NCBI RefSeq assembly: GCF_002763455.1
Contig: NZ_NIXK01000007.1
Span: 62,001 to 126,000, forward strand
DNA from: Lentibacillus sediminis
Lineage (GTDB): Bacteria > Bacillota > Bacilli > Bacillales > Amphibacillaceae
Direction: 5' to 3'
DNA length: 64,000 nt
The translations under genes and the position numbers were made by a program. Shown here one piece after another: positions 1 to 8,064 of the stretch (positions are counted from its first letter, which is position 1; every line of letters begins with the position of its first letter). The notes under the pieces are model-generated. The model did no database searches. It was not told the origin of the DNA and saw only the letters and a program-made list of their open reading frames with translations.

Positions 1-97
1 TCAAACAATCTTCAGCTGCCACTTCATTCTGTGCCTCAATAATTTTTCTTACTACGCCACATACGCAATTATCAGAGGTGTGTTTCGGTTTACTTAC
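1..97 (-). pseudogene. CotY/CotZ-like spore coat protein, N-terminal part, cut by window edge
   Basis: The minus strand reads an open frame off the left edge containing NCVCGVVRKIIEAQ followed by EVAAEDC. This matches the start of the cysteine-rich CotY/CotZ spore outer coat proteins (CVC..VR.I..AQ.EV). The frame is closed by a TAA at 101-103 and there is no ATG, GTG or TTG between that stop and the conserved part; the codon where the initiating Met would be expected (95-97) reads GTA. Either the gene has lost its start or the reading begins at a non-standard codon. Only about 32 codons are visible, so the state of the rest is unknown. Its neighbours (glycosyltransferase, DUF2642 pair) fit a spore-surface locus. 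Confidence 0.55.
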
Positions 98-581
98 TTC
101 TTAAGATCCCCGTTTTTTTCTTTCTCTATTTATATATGTAAGTCCTTTATAAGGACCTGTATAGGAGTCCCAACCATTCAAAAAATGAGTAAAATGCATA
201 ATTAGCTTCAAGTGCATATACATATATGGACACCGTGATAAAGCAACAATTCAACCTATCAATATATGCAAATACTAATTAAAAAAAGTTTGTGAATAAG
301 GTCAAGGGGCTAACAATAAGGCTTTATGGGCATGCATTCCCACTTTTCCAAACAAGTCATGCAACGCATTTTATGCAGTTTATGCATCTGAAGCAATTTT
401 GAAAATCCAATCTGAAATAAAGTGAAATTTTACATTTAAGGAAAACAACAAATTGTAGAATTACCTCCTGCAAAAGGCAAGATTATTTAGCAATGGAACT
501 GTCTTACTGTCTTATAGGTATGAAATCGTTTTTTATTCATAATTATGTAATACAAGAAATCTTTAAGGAACGGAGGAATTA
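98..581. other. Gene-free stretch, AT-rich
   Basis: No reading frame with coding character is visible on either strand. The stretch is AT-rich and presumably holds the promoter of the glycosyltransferase that starts at 582, but I cannot pick out a convincing -35/-10 pair. Confidence 0.5.
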
Positions 582-1868
582 ATGTTGAAAGATATAACTG
601 TCATTCTTGTTGATTATTCTGATCAGGCAATGATGTATAAGGCTTTAATCTCTTTAAAAAAAATTAGTTCCAGATTAAAACACATTATGGTTTTCAAGGA
701 ACCAAAAATGACTTTAAATGAGGACCATGGATATGATTGGTTTGACCAGGTTGAATTTATTAATACCAGTATTAATGACCCAGGGCAAATACTAAATGAT
801 ACCATCGATAAGCTAGATACCCCTTATGTATTATTTCTTAATGGTACGGACTACCTTTCGCCAACTATAAGTGTTGATGATCTTCATCTTCCCCACCAAA
901 AATCAGTTTTAGGAACCTTATACCATAATCGAAATATTGTTATCCACCGTCCATTGTTAGTTTCTACTTCTTTATTGAAAGAGGAAAAGTTTCTGTCAAT
1001 CTTCCAACTGCCACTCAAGGATGCTCTTTTTCCCGCTTGGCTTTCAAATGTAGAAGCCTCCCGCCAACTAATGAAAGATGACTTAGTGAAACAATCAAAT
1101 AAAAATAGTTCCACAAGCATCATTGAAAGGGAAAAAATAATACAGAAATACCAACTAAAAAAAATCAAAACGAAACACCCTACGATTTCCATTTTGATTT
1201 CAAATTATAATATGGGAAAGTATGTAGAAGCTGCCGTTGCTTCCTGCCTCCTGCAAAGTGAGCAAAGTGAACAGTTACTAATCATCGATGATGGTTCCAC
1301 GGATAACTCTTATCAACAACTTCGACGATGGGATGATAAAAAGAGGGTTAAATTATTTAATAAAAAGAATGAGGGAAAGGCAAAGGCTTTAAATGAATTG
1401 TTACCTCATGTTACATCTGAATTTATATTAGAGCTTGATGCTGATGATTGGCTTGATCCTGATGCTGTTTCTGTTATTAAAAAGAATTTATCAGATCTTC
1501 CAAAAGAAGTTGCCGTATTGTATGGTAATCTTAGAAAGTGGAAACAATTAACCGAAGATGTTCTTTTTAAGGGGATTTCTAAAGGTGTTTCCATCAACGG
1601 AACAGCTGACTTACTATCTTATCGTTTTCCTCTTGGACCACGAGTATACCGAACATCAACTTTAAAAGAAGAAGGTGGGTTTCCGGTAATTGAGTTTGAA
1701 AATGGAAGGCTTTATGAAGACGTAAGTGTGTTAAACCGATTAATAAAAAACAATCAATTTTGTTATCGCGATTTTACTGTATATAATGTACGGGAACATA
1801 ATGAGAGCATCACAAGAAATAATTATTTAAAGTGGGAGGAATTTTTTAAAACGCTAAATACTGATTAA
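582..1868 (+). CDS. Family 2 glycosyltransferase with a degenerate GT-like N-terminal half
   Basis: 428 residues. The C-terminal half (about 200-428) is a GT-A fold glycosyltransferase 2 domain: TISILISNYNMGKY opens the Rossmann-like part, DDGSTD (236-241) binds the nucleotide sugar and DADD (286-289) is the metal-binding DxD. The N-terminal half (1-190) starts in the same style (DITVILVDYSDQ, then TPYVLFLNGTDYL near 80-92) but has no DDGSxD and no DxD, so it looks like a second, inactive GT-A domain. GGAGG lies 8 bases upstream of the ATG. No signal peptide or membrane segment, so cytoplasmic. Its place between a CotY/CotZ fragment and DUF2642 spore genes suggests, by inference only, glycosylation of a spore-surface protein. 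Acceptor and donor cannot be told from the sequence. Confidence 0.8.
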   Translation: MLKDITVILVDYSDQAMMYKALISLKKISSRLKHIMVFKEPKMTLNEDHGYDWFDQVEFINTSINDPGQILNDTIDKLDTPYVLFLNGTDYLSPTISVDDLHLPHQKSVLGTLYHNRNIVIHRPLLVSTSLLKEEKFLSIFQLPLKDALFPAWLSNVEASRQLMKDDLVKQSNKNSSTSIIEREKIIQKYQLKKIKTKHPTISILISNYNMGKYVEAAVASCLLQSEQSEQLLIIDDGSTDNSYQQLRRWDDKKRVKLFNKKNEGKAKALNELLPHVTSEFILELDADDWLDPDAVSVIKKNLSDLPKEVAVLYGNLRKWKQLTEDVLFKGISKGVSINGTADLLSYRFPLGPRVYRTSTLKEEGGFPVIEFENGRLYEDVSVLNRLIKNNQFCYRDFTVYNVREHNESITRNNYLKWEEFFKTLNTD

Positions 1869-1931
1869 AGGGATCCCTGAGGAAAACAAGGACTGTTAGA
1901 TGTACTTAACGAGACAGAGCCATGATGTCAT

Positions 1932-2175
1932 TTATAGCGATACCAGGACATTTTTTCCTTCCGCGTCTTTCCTCACACCCCATTTTGGGGCTTGAGAAAC
2001 TTCACCACGTAATTCACCTAAAGAAGCGCCAAGCTGGGCTTCTTTTTTTTCGTAAAGAGGCAGTTTGGCTTTTTTTCCGCTTGTTCTTTCTGCCATTGAT
2101 CGCGCTCTTCTTTCGATTTGCGCCCGCGCTTTTTGGTTCAGGCTTTAGCTTTTCTTCTTTGGATGGTGCTTGATA
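1932..2175 (-). pseudogene. IS1182-family transposase fragment
   Basis: On the minus strand one frame reads LPLYEKKEAQLGASLGELRG and then PKWGVRKDAEGKNV, a pattern I recognise from the middle of IS1182-family transposases (..LPLYEKK.., KWGVKK.SEGKNVFW.GYK). The frame ends at a TAA (1932-1934) right after the motif, and upstream the reading must shift frame, so only a short piece of the transposase survives. No terminal inverted repeats could be identified. A second IS1182 piece, from the N-terminal end and in the opposite orientation, lies at 3458-3745. Confidence 0.55.
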
Positions 2176-2706
2176 ACATGCTTCGAAGGGGTGACCTCGG
2201 CAGGCACTATCTCATCCTTGAAGAACAACTCCATCTTGTTCTTGCTCTAATACGTCAGACACTGTAAATTCATTGCCATCCAAGAATAGGAAGCTTAGGA
2301 AGGGATGCTGTCTAAAACAAGAAACAAGTCTTTGATCGTTAGAATCTGTTTCACATATCTCACAAATTAAAACAAAATTTGAGTTAATTAGTTTGGTCAT
2401 ACTTCCGACCGATCTAGGCGTTGGTATGTAGACAAAGTTTGAAAATCTGACGTTTAAGCAGGACAATTATATCATTTTATCAAATCTAGGTGAGTCTCTA
2501 TTTAGGCATCTATAGCATGTGGTAATAGTCTAAAATATAGTGATAATCCCCGTTAAATCAACTTTGATCACCAGTTTTTCTGTTATGCGAACATTAATTT
2601 TTCCTATCCTATTAATAAATAGGTGTTTGCTTTCGGACAATCACCCTTACTCTTTTACCCCCTTAGAATAAGATAAATTAGACCCAAATAAGGAGGAATA
2701 GAAAAT
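2176..2706. other. Intergenic region with no recognisable gene
   Basis: An 84-codon minus frame (2212-2466) begins at TTG without a ribosome site and matches nothing I know, so it is not called. The last 60 bases carry the ribosome site AAGGAGG (2690-2696) of the following gene. Confidence 0.4.
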
Positions 2707-3069
2707 ATGTCGAAGTCATATGCAACGAGGTCATATAAAAATGCAAAGAATAGTTGCCACGGTAGACCCGCTACGATGGATAAATGTGGATCTAAATGTG
2801 ACAAAAAGTGCAATGGTAAGTGCCACAACGATAAGTGCGATCATTCCCATTTCGATTGCCCCCCACATGCCCCTAGAACAAGGAGGGAGCTATTGTGCAG
2901 TTTAGTCGGTGAACAAGTTACGGTTACTACGCCCTTTGCTCCGATCACTGGAACACTCATTGCTGTTAGATGCGACTATATCGTTATTATCGAAGGTACC
3001 GGAGAACAGGTACTGGTCCGTATCGACAGTGTTGTACTTGTCAATCCATTACCAGGAGGAGGAATTTAG
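2707..3069 (+). CDS. DUF2642-type spore protein with Cys/Lys-rich N-terminus
   Basis: 120 residues in two parts. Residues 17-54 are rich in Cys and His, with a repeating xxKC pattern that places C27, C31, C35, C39 and C44 four or five residues apart (DKC, GSKC, DKKC, NGKC, HNDKC) and C51 after them. Residues 60-118 (LLCSLVGEQVTVTTPFAP onward) resemble the small beta-barrel DUF2642 domain of Bacillus sporulation proteins. The Cys block could crosslink or bind metal, as in coat proteins; that is inference. AAGGAGG sits just upstream of the ATG. The gene is followed with no gap by a second DUF2642 gene, so the two are translationally linked and probably made late in sporulation. Confidence 0.7.
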   Translation: MSKSYATRSYKNAKNSCHGRPATMDKCGSKCDKKCNGKCHNDKCDHSHFDCPPHAPRTRRELLCSLVGEQVTVTTPFAPITGTLIAVRCDYIVIIEGTGEQVLVRIDSVVLVNPLPGGGI

Positions 3070-3288
3070 ATGTTTGAAGAAACTTTTGTCGCTGAACTTT
3101 TAACGCGTGTGGGTTCAAGAATTGAGGTAGCAACAGATGAACAATTTATAGAGGGAGTTTTATCAAATGTTACAGAAGACTTCCTGGTTATCAACGTCGT
3201 TAATGGCTACTATGGATTAAATGATAGAATTTACGTCGCAGTAGACTTTATTAATTTTGTTCGCTTCCCCGTTTCTGCAGCAGTATAA
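3070..3288 (+). CDS. DUF2642-type small protein
   Basis: 72 residues, essentially one DUF2642-like domain: LLTRVGSRIEVATDEQFIEG, then LSNVTEDFLVINV and a final DRIYVAVDFINFVRF strand, similar in pattern to residues 60-118 of the preceding protein. The ATG follows the preceding stop codon directly, and the GGAGGAGG inside the end of the upstream gene serves as its ribosome site. No signal peptide or membrane segment. Likely a partner or paralogue of the preceding protein in the spore coat or exosporium; exact function unknown. Confidence 0.7.
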   Translation: MFEETFVAELLTRVGSRIEVATDEQFIEGVLSNVTEDFLVINVVNGYYGLNDRIYVAVDFINFVRFPVSAAV

Positions 3289-3457
3289 ATTACGTTTTGT
3301 TCCTACAATTGAGCAAAATAGAATGAAATACTCTGGTTATTGAATGAAGCCACTGAAAAAGTCCAATCATTTTAACTATCAACCCATTTTTCATCCAAAT
3401 CGGGAGAAAGATGGGTTGATTTCTTGTACAATAAAAGTAATGCAAATGAAGGATTGG

Positions 3458-3745
3458 ATGATTGAACGTCAACTGTCGATGAATCTGAGTAACTATACAG
3501 GATTATTACGATGCCATTTTTCCAGAAAATCATTTACTAAGAAACATCAACGAACTTGTTGATTTTACCTTTATCTATGATCAGTCAAAAGATAAGTATT
3601 CCATGATAACGGGCGAAACGCCGTGCACCCGATCCGTATGTTTAAATACCTCCATTTAAAAACAATTTATAATTTATCAGATGCAGATCTAGTGGAACGT
3701 GCACGTGTTGACATATCTTTTAAGTACTTTCTGGAGATGCTTTGA
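3458..3745 (+). pseudogene. IS1182-family transposase, N-terminal remnant with frameshifts
   Basis: Three successive frames together spell the start of an IS1182 transposase: MIERQLSMNLSNYTGL, then YDAIFPENHLLRNINELVDF and TFIYDQSKDKYSM, then GRNAVHPIRMFKYLHLKTIY and LSDADLVERA..ISFKYFLEM. At least two frameshifts separate these pieces and the homology stops near 3745, so the element is dead and truncated. The bases just upstream (from about 3390) look like an IS left end but I could not define an inverted repeat. Confidence 0.7.
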
Positions 3746-4027
3746 TTTGGTGGGGGTGCTCATAATCAATGTATCTCAGGTTGCACTGGCGCTGCTTGCT
3801 GTTTGGCATGCATGTAGAGTATAATACTTTATGCGTTTAAAAATTAAACATATCGACATTTTGGGAAAAGTAAAACGATTTTATTATAATAAAACAACCC
3901 GATTAGTAAACAACATTATTGTGAAGGAAAGAACTTTACTGTCACTCAACCGTTACTATTATCATGGCATTCTTTCCTTTGTATTTCTTTATATATATGA
4001 AAAGGGTTTATATAAGGGGAACATTTT
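3746..4027. other. Intergenic region upstream of tetR-type gene
   Basis: Holds no convincing gene. A 66-codon plus frame from 3831 is low-complexity and AT-rich without family resemblance. The ribosome site AAGGGGA (4014-4020) belongs to the TetR gene. Confidence 0.4.
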
Positions 4028-4618
4028 ATGAAAAAGCAGCAGCCAAAAAATGAAGATCAGGCACAAACAAAAAAAAGAATACTGAAAACAGCGCAGCAGT
4101 TGTTCATGGAAAAAGGCTACCGAGCAGTGACTACCAGAGAAATTGCTGCAAAGTGCGGCATTACCCAACCTGCCCTCTATTACCATTATCCCGACAAGCA
4201 ATCACTGTATATCGCAATGCTGGAAGCTTTTGTTAAAAACATACAGGCTAAAATAGAGTCCATATCTGAAGAAACAATTCCTGAACGCTTGGAAGCCATG
4301 CTGAATGTTTTATCAAAGGAGCATCCCACAAGCATCATGATGATGATTCATGACATTTTTGTTGAATTCAAAGAGGAGAACCGCCGTCACATTTATATGT
4401 TATGGAAAAAAACGTATTTAGAACCATTTGTCCATGTTTTTGAAGAGATGAAAGAAGACGGGCAACTAAGGGATGCTATTTCCCCGGAAGAAGCAGCGCG
4501 TTTTTGTCTGCTTACAATGGGACAAACTATGTCAACATGGGGAAATAACCCTGAATCTTTATCCGGTCAATATGCCCTGCTTGTCGATTTGATTTTGCAT
4601 GGGACGAAGAAGTCTTGA
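4028..4618 (+). CDS. TetR/AcrR-family transcriptional regulator
   Basis: 196 residues. The N-terminal helix-turn-helix spans about 14-62 (RILKTAQQLFMEKGYRAVTT, then REIAAKCGITQPALYYHYPD), typical of TetR repressors; the rest is an all-helical ligand-binding and dimerisation domain of ordinary length. Start chosen at the ATG 7 bases after AAGGGGA. Two near-identical palindromes lie between this gene and the next (4636-4663 and 4688-4707) and are the obvious candidates for its operators, so it may control the downstream membrane protein, crtO and the exporter genes. HrtR, the regulator of Lactococcus hrtBA, is also TetR-type, but a link to haem here is only a suggestion. Confidence 0.85.
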   Translation: MKKQQPKNEDQAQTKKRILKTAQQLFMEKGYRAVTTREIAAKCGITQPALYYHYPDKQSLYIAMLEAFVKNIQAKIESISEETIPERLEAMLNVLSKEHPTSIMMMIHDIFVEFKEENRRHIYMLWKKTYLEPFVHVFEEMKEDGQLRDAISPEEAARFCLLTMGQTMSTWGNNPESLSGQYALLVDLILHGTKKS

Positions 4619-4635
4619 TAAAGTTATTTCTATAC

Positions 4636-4663
4636 ATAAAGCTTATCAATTGATAAGCTTTAT
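4636..4663. promoter_or_regulatory. 28-bp perfect palindrome, candidate TetR operator 1
   Basis: Perfect dyad centred at 4649.5; its inner 16 bases, CTTATCAATTGATAAG, are repeated exactly in a second palindrome 48 bp downstream. It lies 17 bp after the TetR gene's stop, in front of the next gene. It has no T-run, which argues against a terminator, and the shared core favours an operator for the adjacent TetR protein. Confidence 0.65.
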
Positions 4664-4687
4664 ACCTCCATGTTATAAATGAATTAA

Positions 4688-4707
4688 CACTTATCAATTG
4701 ATAAGTG
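4688..4707. promoter_or_regulatory. 20-bp perfect palindrome, candidate TetR operator 2
   Basis: Reads CACTTATCAATTGATAAGTG, a perfect dyad centred at 4697.5, sharing the 16-base core with the 4636-4663 palindrome. It ends 45 bp before the start of the next gene, where a bound repressor would block the promoter or early transcription. Confidence 0.65.
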
Positions 4708-4752
4708 CTTTGTGATTATGGCGATATACATTTGGGTAAAGGGGTATGTAAT

Positions 4753-5418
4753 ATGGATACATTTCTTTACTTATTCTATTCAGCCGCCTACATTGCTTTA
4801 TTTATTTGGAGTTTAAACGCTTCACCAAAAGCTCACTTGCGGTCATTAAATTCATTCCTTTATTTAGTTCTGGCTGGCTTAATTTTTGATAACACAGTGG
4901 TTGCAGCTGGAAAGTTTATCGGAGAAGGGTCGTTTTTAGAAGCGCTAAACCAACTGCGTTACTGGATTCATGCAATGATCACCCCTACATTAGTGCTTTT
5001 TTCACTTGGTATTTTAAGAACTGCTGGATTAAGAGGAATAAACAATACGTTTTCTTTTTATATTGCAGTGGTATTTACAAGTACACTAATAATTCTTGAA
5101 ATGGTTACCGAAGTTTTCGGGCTTGAGTTAAAGGCTTCATGGGAGTATGGAGTGTTACGATACATACCAGTCGAGACTTCTGGCGGACCGCCCTTGATGA
5201 TACTGTTAGTTACTTTAGTACTTATTATTTCTGGAATTATTTTGTGGAAGTACACGAACTGGCCATGGATGTTTATCGGGGCTCTCATCATGACACTAGG
5301 CAGCGCTGTTCCGATTCCTATAAATAGTTCTGCGATAACAAATGGATTTGAGCTTCTATTAGCAATATCATTAGTCATGACGAAGATACACCAGGAAAAG
5401 AGTGAAAATGCCCCATGA
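4753..5418 (+). CDS. Multi-pass membrane protein, unknown function
   Basis: 221 residues from the ATG at 4753, preferred because AAAGGGG sits 8 bases upstream; the in-frame upstream ATG at 4705 overlaps the second palindrome and lacks a ribosome site. Six to seven hydrophobic segments are visible (for example FLYLFYSAAYIALFIWS near the start, MITPTLVLFSLGIL, FYIAVVFTSTLIILEM, LMILLVTLVLIISGIILW, WMFIGALIMTLGSAV and ELLLAISLVM). I recognise no family motif. It is the first gene after the twin palindromes and precedes crtO, so it may belong to the regulon of the TetR protein. Confidence 0.7.
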   Translation: MDTFLYLFYSAAYIALFIWSLNASPKAHLRSLNSFLYLVLAGLIFDNTVVAAGKFIGEGSFLEALNQLRYWIHAMITPTLVLFSLGILRTAGLRGINNTFSFYIAVVFTSTLIILEMVTEVFGLELKASWEYGVLRYIPVETSGGPPLMILLVTLVLIISGIILWKYTNWPWMFIGALIMTLGSAVPIPINSSAITNGFELLLAISLVMTKIHQEKSENAP

Positions 5419-5492
5419 GTTTGGCGGGCATGGAATCCTTTCCTTCACCCTTTACAACTTGAAGTTATGAGAAGAATCACGAGGAGTAATAG

Positions 5493-5543
5493 ATGATTTT
5501 TTCCCTTGTATTGATCATAACCGTTGGCGCAGTCGTGAAATGA
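5493..5543 (+). other. 16-codon mini-ORF with ribosome site
   Basis: ATG at 5493 preceded by GAGGAG encodes MIFSLVLIITVGAVVK then TGA. It resembles the first membrane helix of a protein whose remainder is missing, or a leader peptide for crtO, which starts 20 bases after its stop. No further support. Confidence 0.25.
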
Positions 5544-5563
5544 AAGTTTAAGGTGAGATAAAC

Positions 5564-6049
5564 ATGCAGATTATCGAATTCCCTGCCATATGGACGACCA
5601 TTATTGATATTATCGCTTGGGTTTTTTTCCATGTAGCAATATCGTTCTTCACATTAAAAATGCCTGATCGCTATTTTGAAAATAATTCGTTTCCATACAA
5701 AATCAATAATTGGGAGCAGGATGGCCGATTTTGGAAAAATACTTTTCTCGTGCCTAAATGGAAATCCCTCGTGCCTGATGGTGCCAAACTATTTAGAAAG
5801 GGGTTTCAGAAAAGCAAATTACATAGACAAGATGATGCTTTCATAAAGATGTTTATTCTTGAATCACGAAGAGCTGAATTGACCCATTGGCTTTGTATAC
5901 CACCTGCAATTTTCTTTTTTCTGTGGAACCCGCCATGGGCAGGTTGGGTAATGATTGCCTATGCACTTTTTGCTAACTTGCCGATTATTGTGCTGCAACG
6001 CTACAACCGAGCACGTTTAGAAAGAGTTTTAAGGAGAAGGCTTACATGA
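5564..6049 (+). CDS. crtO: Glycosyl-4,4'-diaponeurosporenoate acyltransferase (CrtO)
   Basis: 161 residues, close to the ~165 of Staphylococcus CrtO, which esterifies the glucosyl group of the C30 carotenoid with a fatty acid as the last step of staphyloxanthin synthesis at the membrane. Shared landmarks in order: a first membrane segment, MPDRYF, W..DGRFWKN, KW...VPDGAKLF, ESRRAELTHW, a second hydrophobic stretch and ANLPIIVLQRYNRARL. AAGGTGAG precedes the ATG at a good distance. The rest of the pathway lies 10 kb downstream (crtN-M-P-N2-Q), so crtO has been separated from the operon; here it follows an unknown membrane protein and precedes an ABC exporter. Recognition is from memory of the family pattern; I am fairly sure. 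Confidence 0.85.
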   Translation: MQIIEFPAIWTTIIDIIAWVFFHVAISFFTLKMPDRYFENNSFPYKINNWEQDGRFWKNTFLVPKWKSLVPDGAKLFRKGFQKSKLHRQDDAFIKMFILESRRAELTHWLCIPPAIFFFLWNPPWAGWVMIAYALFANLPIIVLQRYNRARLERVLRRRLT

Positions 6050-6085
6050 TGAAAAATTAACTTACAATGTAATGGAGTTGGGAGA

Positions 6086-7153
6086 ATGTTCTTAGCCTGG
6101 AAAGAAATTAAATATAATAAGCTGCGTTATATACTGATCACCGGAGTACTGGTACTTGTATCGTATCTTGTGTTCTTTTTATCCGGTCTGGCAAATGGAT
6201 TGGAACAATTAAACCGGGAAGCAGTCGATAAATGGGACGCGGATGGCATTATCCTGACAGAGGAATCGGATGTAAATCTCCCCAGGTCGACGATGAACAT
6301 CGATGATTTTAATGGTGATGAGGTAGAAGCTCATGCAGCGCTGGGCCAATTGAATGCAATTGCCAGTGTCGGAGAGCTCCAATCCAATGTTTCGATTTTC
6401 GGCATCAAAGAAGATGAATTTATTATGCCAGAGGTGACAGAAGGAGAGCCTTTTGACGCTGAAGGAGAAGTAGTTGCAGATGATACGTTGAAGGAAGAAG
6501 GATTTGGAATTGGAGATGAGTTGGAAATATCCGCATCCGATGAAATATTAACCATTACAGGATTTACAGACAATGCCAGATTCAATGCAGCTCCTGTGTT
6601 ATACACTGATATGAATACATTGCAGCAGATTCGTTTCGGGGAAGCAGCAGAATCGAATGAGGGACAGATTAATGGCTTTGTCGTTCGTGATGACAGTATT
6701 GCAGATGTTTCGACGGGTGACGACCTCCAGATGGTGGCAACTTCGACTTTTATCGAAAACTTGCCTGGCTATACGGCACAGAACCTGACTTTAACATTTA
6801 TGATTTATTTCCTGTTTATTATTTCAGCGGTCATCCTGGCCATCTTCCTTTACGTGTTGACCATACAAAAAATAAGCATGTTCGGGGTCATGAAAGCTCA
6901 AGGGATTTCCAGCAAGTACTTGGCGAATTCTGTTGTTGCCCAGACGTTTATGTTGGCGCTTGCCGGTGTCATCATTGGCTTTCTTCTGACCATCCTGACC
7001 GGTTTATTCCTTCCGCCAGCTGTACCTGTTGGGTTTAATTATCTCATGATGCTGCTGTATGGGATGGTATTGGTTGGGGTATCTGTACTTGGGGCATTGT
7101 TTTCAGTAAGAACGATTATGAAAATAGATCCACTAAGAGCGATAGGAGGTTAA
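6086..7153 (+). CDS. FtsX/HrtB-type ABC transporter permease
   Basis: 355 residues with the layout of single-unit FtsX-family permeases: an N-terminal membrane segment (YILITGVLVLVSYLVFFLSG), a large extracytoplasmic domain (about 40-235) and three C-terminal membrane segments (about 238-345) ending at DPLRAIGG. This fits the HrtB/DevC branch, which works with an HrtA/LolD-like ATPase to move haem, peptides or lipophilic molecules out of the membrane. The ATPase gene starts 2 bp after its stop. Substrate cannot be read from sequence. Its position behind crtO raises the possibility of a membrane- or pigment-related substrate, which is speculation. Confidence 0.8.
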   Translation: MFLAWKEIKYNKLRYILITGVLVLVSYLVFFLSGLANGLEQLNREAVDKWDADGIILTEESDVNLPRSTMNIDDFNGDEVEAHAALGQLNAIASVGELQSNVSIFGIKEDEFIMPEVTEGEPFDAEGEVVADDTLKEEGFGIGDELEISASDEILTITGFTDNARFNAAPVLYTDMNTLQQIRFGEAAESNEGQINGFVVRDDSIADVSTGDDLQMVATSTFIENLPGYTAQNLTLTFMIYFLFIISAVILAIFLYVLTIQKISMFGVMKAQGISSKYLANSVVAQTFMLALAGVIIGFLLTILTGLFLPPAVPVGFNYLMMLLYGMVLVGVSVLGALFSVRTIMKIDPLRAIGG

Positions 7154-7154
7154 A

Positions 7155-7844
7155 ATGATGCCAGCACTCGAAATGCGCCAGGTGAATAAAGTGTTCGGAA
7201 GCGGGCACACGATGGTAGAAGCTTTAAAAACGACGGATTTTACCGCGGAAAATGGAGAATTAATTGTCGTGATTGGACCATCTGGCTCCGGGAAAAGTAC
7301 ATTCTTAACAGTAGCCGGAGGGTTGCAAACGCCGAGTAATGGAGAAGTAACCATAAACGGGAATAACATCACACGGCTCAAGGAAAAGAAACGGTCCCTT
7401 GTCCGTTTGAATGAAATAGGGTTCGTGCTTCAGACATCGAATCTGGTGCCATTTTTGACGGTGGATGAACAAATGCAATTGCTGGATAAAGTCAAACAGC
7501 AGAACCTCCCAAAAGAGGGACTGCAGGATTTATATCAATCACTGGGCATCGAACAACTAAGAAATAAGTATCCTTCTGAACTTTCCGGCGGTGAACGGCA
7601 GCGTGTCGCCATAGCGAAAGGGCTGTACAGTGATCCTAGTATCCTTTTGGCAGATGAGCCGACTGCATCACTTGATACCGACCGGGCCTTCGAAGTGATG
7701 AAAATTCTTCAGGATTTGACCAAAAAAAGGAATAAAACAACGATTGTGGTAACACATGACACAAGGCTGCTTGATTACTGTGATAAGGTTTATCAAATCA
7801 CGGATGGCGAAATCCAACTGCAGCAGTCAAAAGTAACTGAATGA
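7155..7844 (+). CDS. ABC transporter ATP-binding protein (HrtA/LolD type)
   Basis: 229 residues, a complete ABC ATPase: Walker A GPSGSGKST near 41-49, Q-loop VLQTSN, signature LSGGERQRVAIAKGL, Walker B ILLADEPTASLD and the switch histidine in VVTHD. This is the LolD/MacB/HrtA class that pairs with FtsX-like permeases. AGGAGG overlapping the permease stop is its ribosome site, so the two are co-translated and form a two-component exporter. It ends the apparent operon; a hairpin follows at 7880-7948. Confidence 0.88.
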   Translation: MMPALEMRQVNKVFGSGHTMVEALKTTDFTAENGELIVVIGPSGSGKSTFLTVAGGLQTPSNGEVTINGNNITRLKEKKRSLVRLNEIGFVLQTSNLVPFLTVDEQMQLLDKVKQQNLPKEGLQDLYQSLGIEQLRNKYPSELSGGERQRVAIAKGLYSDPSILLADEPTASLDTDRAFEVMKILQDLTKKRNKTTIVVTHDTRLLDYCDKVYQITDGEIQLQQSKVTE

Positions 7845-7879
7845 TATAGTCTAAGAACAAATCCAATGTAATTCACACC

Positions 7880-7948
7880 TGCGCCACCCCACAGAAGTTG
7901 AGAAGCTTCATAATTGGTAGAGCCGCCAACTTCTGGGGTTCAGGCGCA
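7880..7948. other. Long imperfect hairpin after the exporter operon
   Basis: Inverted repeats TGCGCC (7880-7885) with GGCGCA (7943-7948), and CAGAAGTTG (7892-7900) with CAACTTCTG (7927-7935), flank a loop of about 26 bases. No T-run follows, so it may be an end of a degenerate repeat element rather than a simple terminator. The stretch up to 8064 holds only a short minus frame (FGDLFDIELTLEGL) that looks like the tail of a lost gene. Confidence 0.4.
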
Positions 7949-8064
7949 TATGCAGGGTCAAAAATGGGATATCAGAGGTCAAGAATTTGGCAAACCTTCC
8001 AGCGTCAGTTCAATATCAAATAAATCTCCAAAATCAAACCGTTAAAATTCATGAGAAGAACTCC

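Noticed and set aside
2212-2466. 84-codon minus frame starting at TTG
   Set aside because: No ribosome site and no family resemblance; it lies between an IS fragment and the DUF2642 promoter. Kept only as an open question.
3831-4031. 66-codon plus frame before the TetR gene
   Set aside because: AT-rich, low complexity, no ribosome site, and overlaps the TetR start.
4705-4752. Longer N-terminus for the 4753 membrane protein
   Set aside because: The upstream ATG overlaps the operator-like palindrome and lacks a ribosome site, while 4753 has one.
7960-8055. Minus-strand tail FGDLFDIELTLEGL
   Set aside because: Too short and with an upstream stop; family could not be named.
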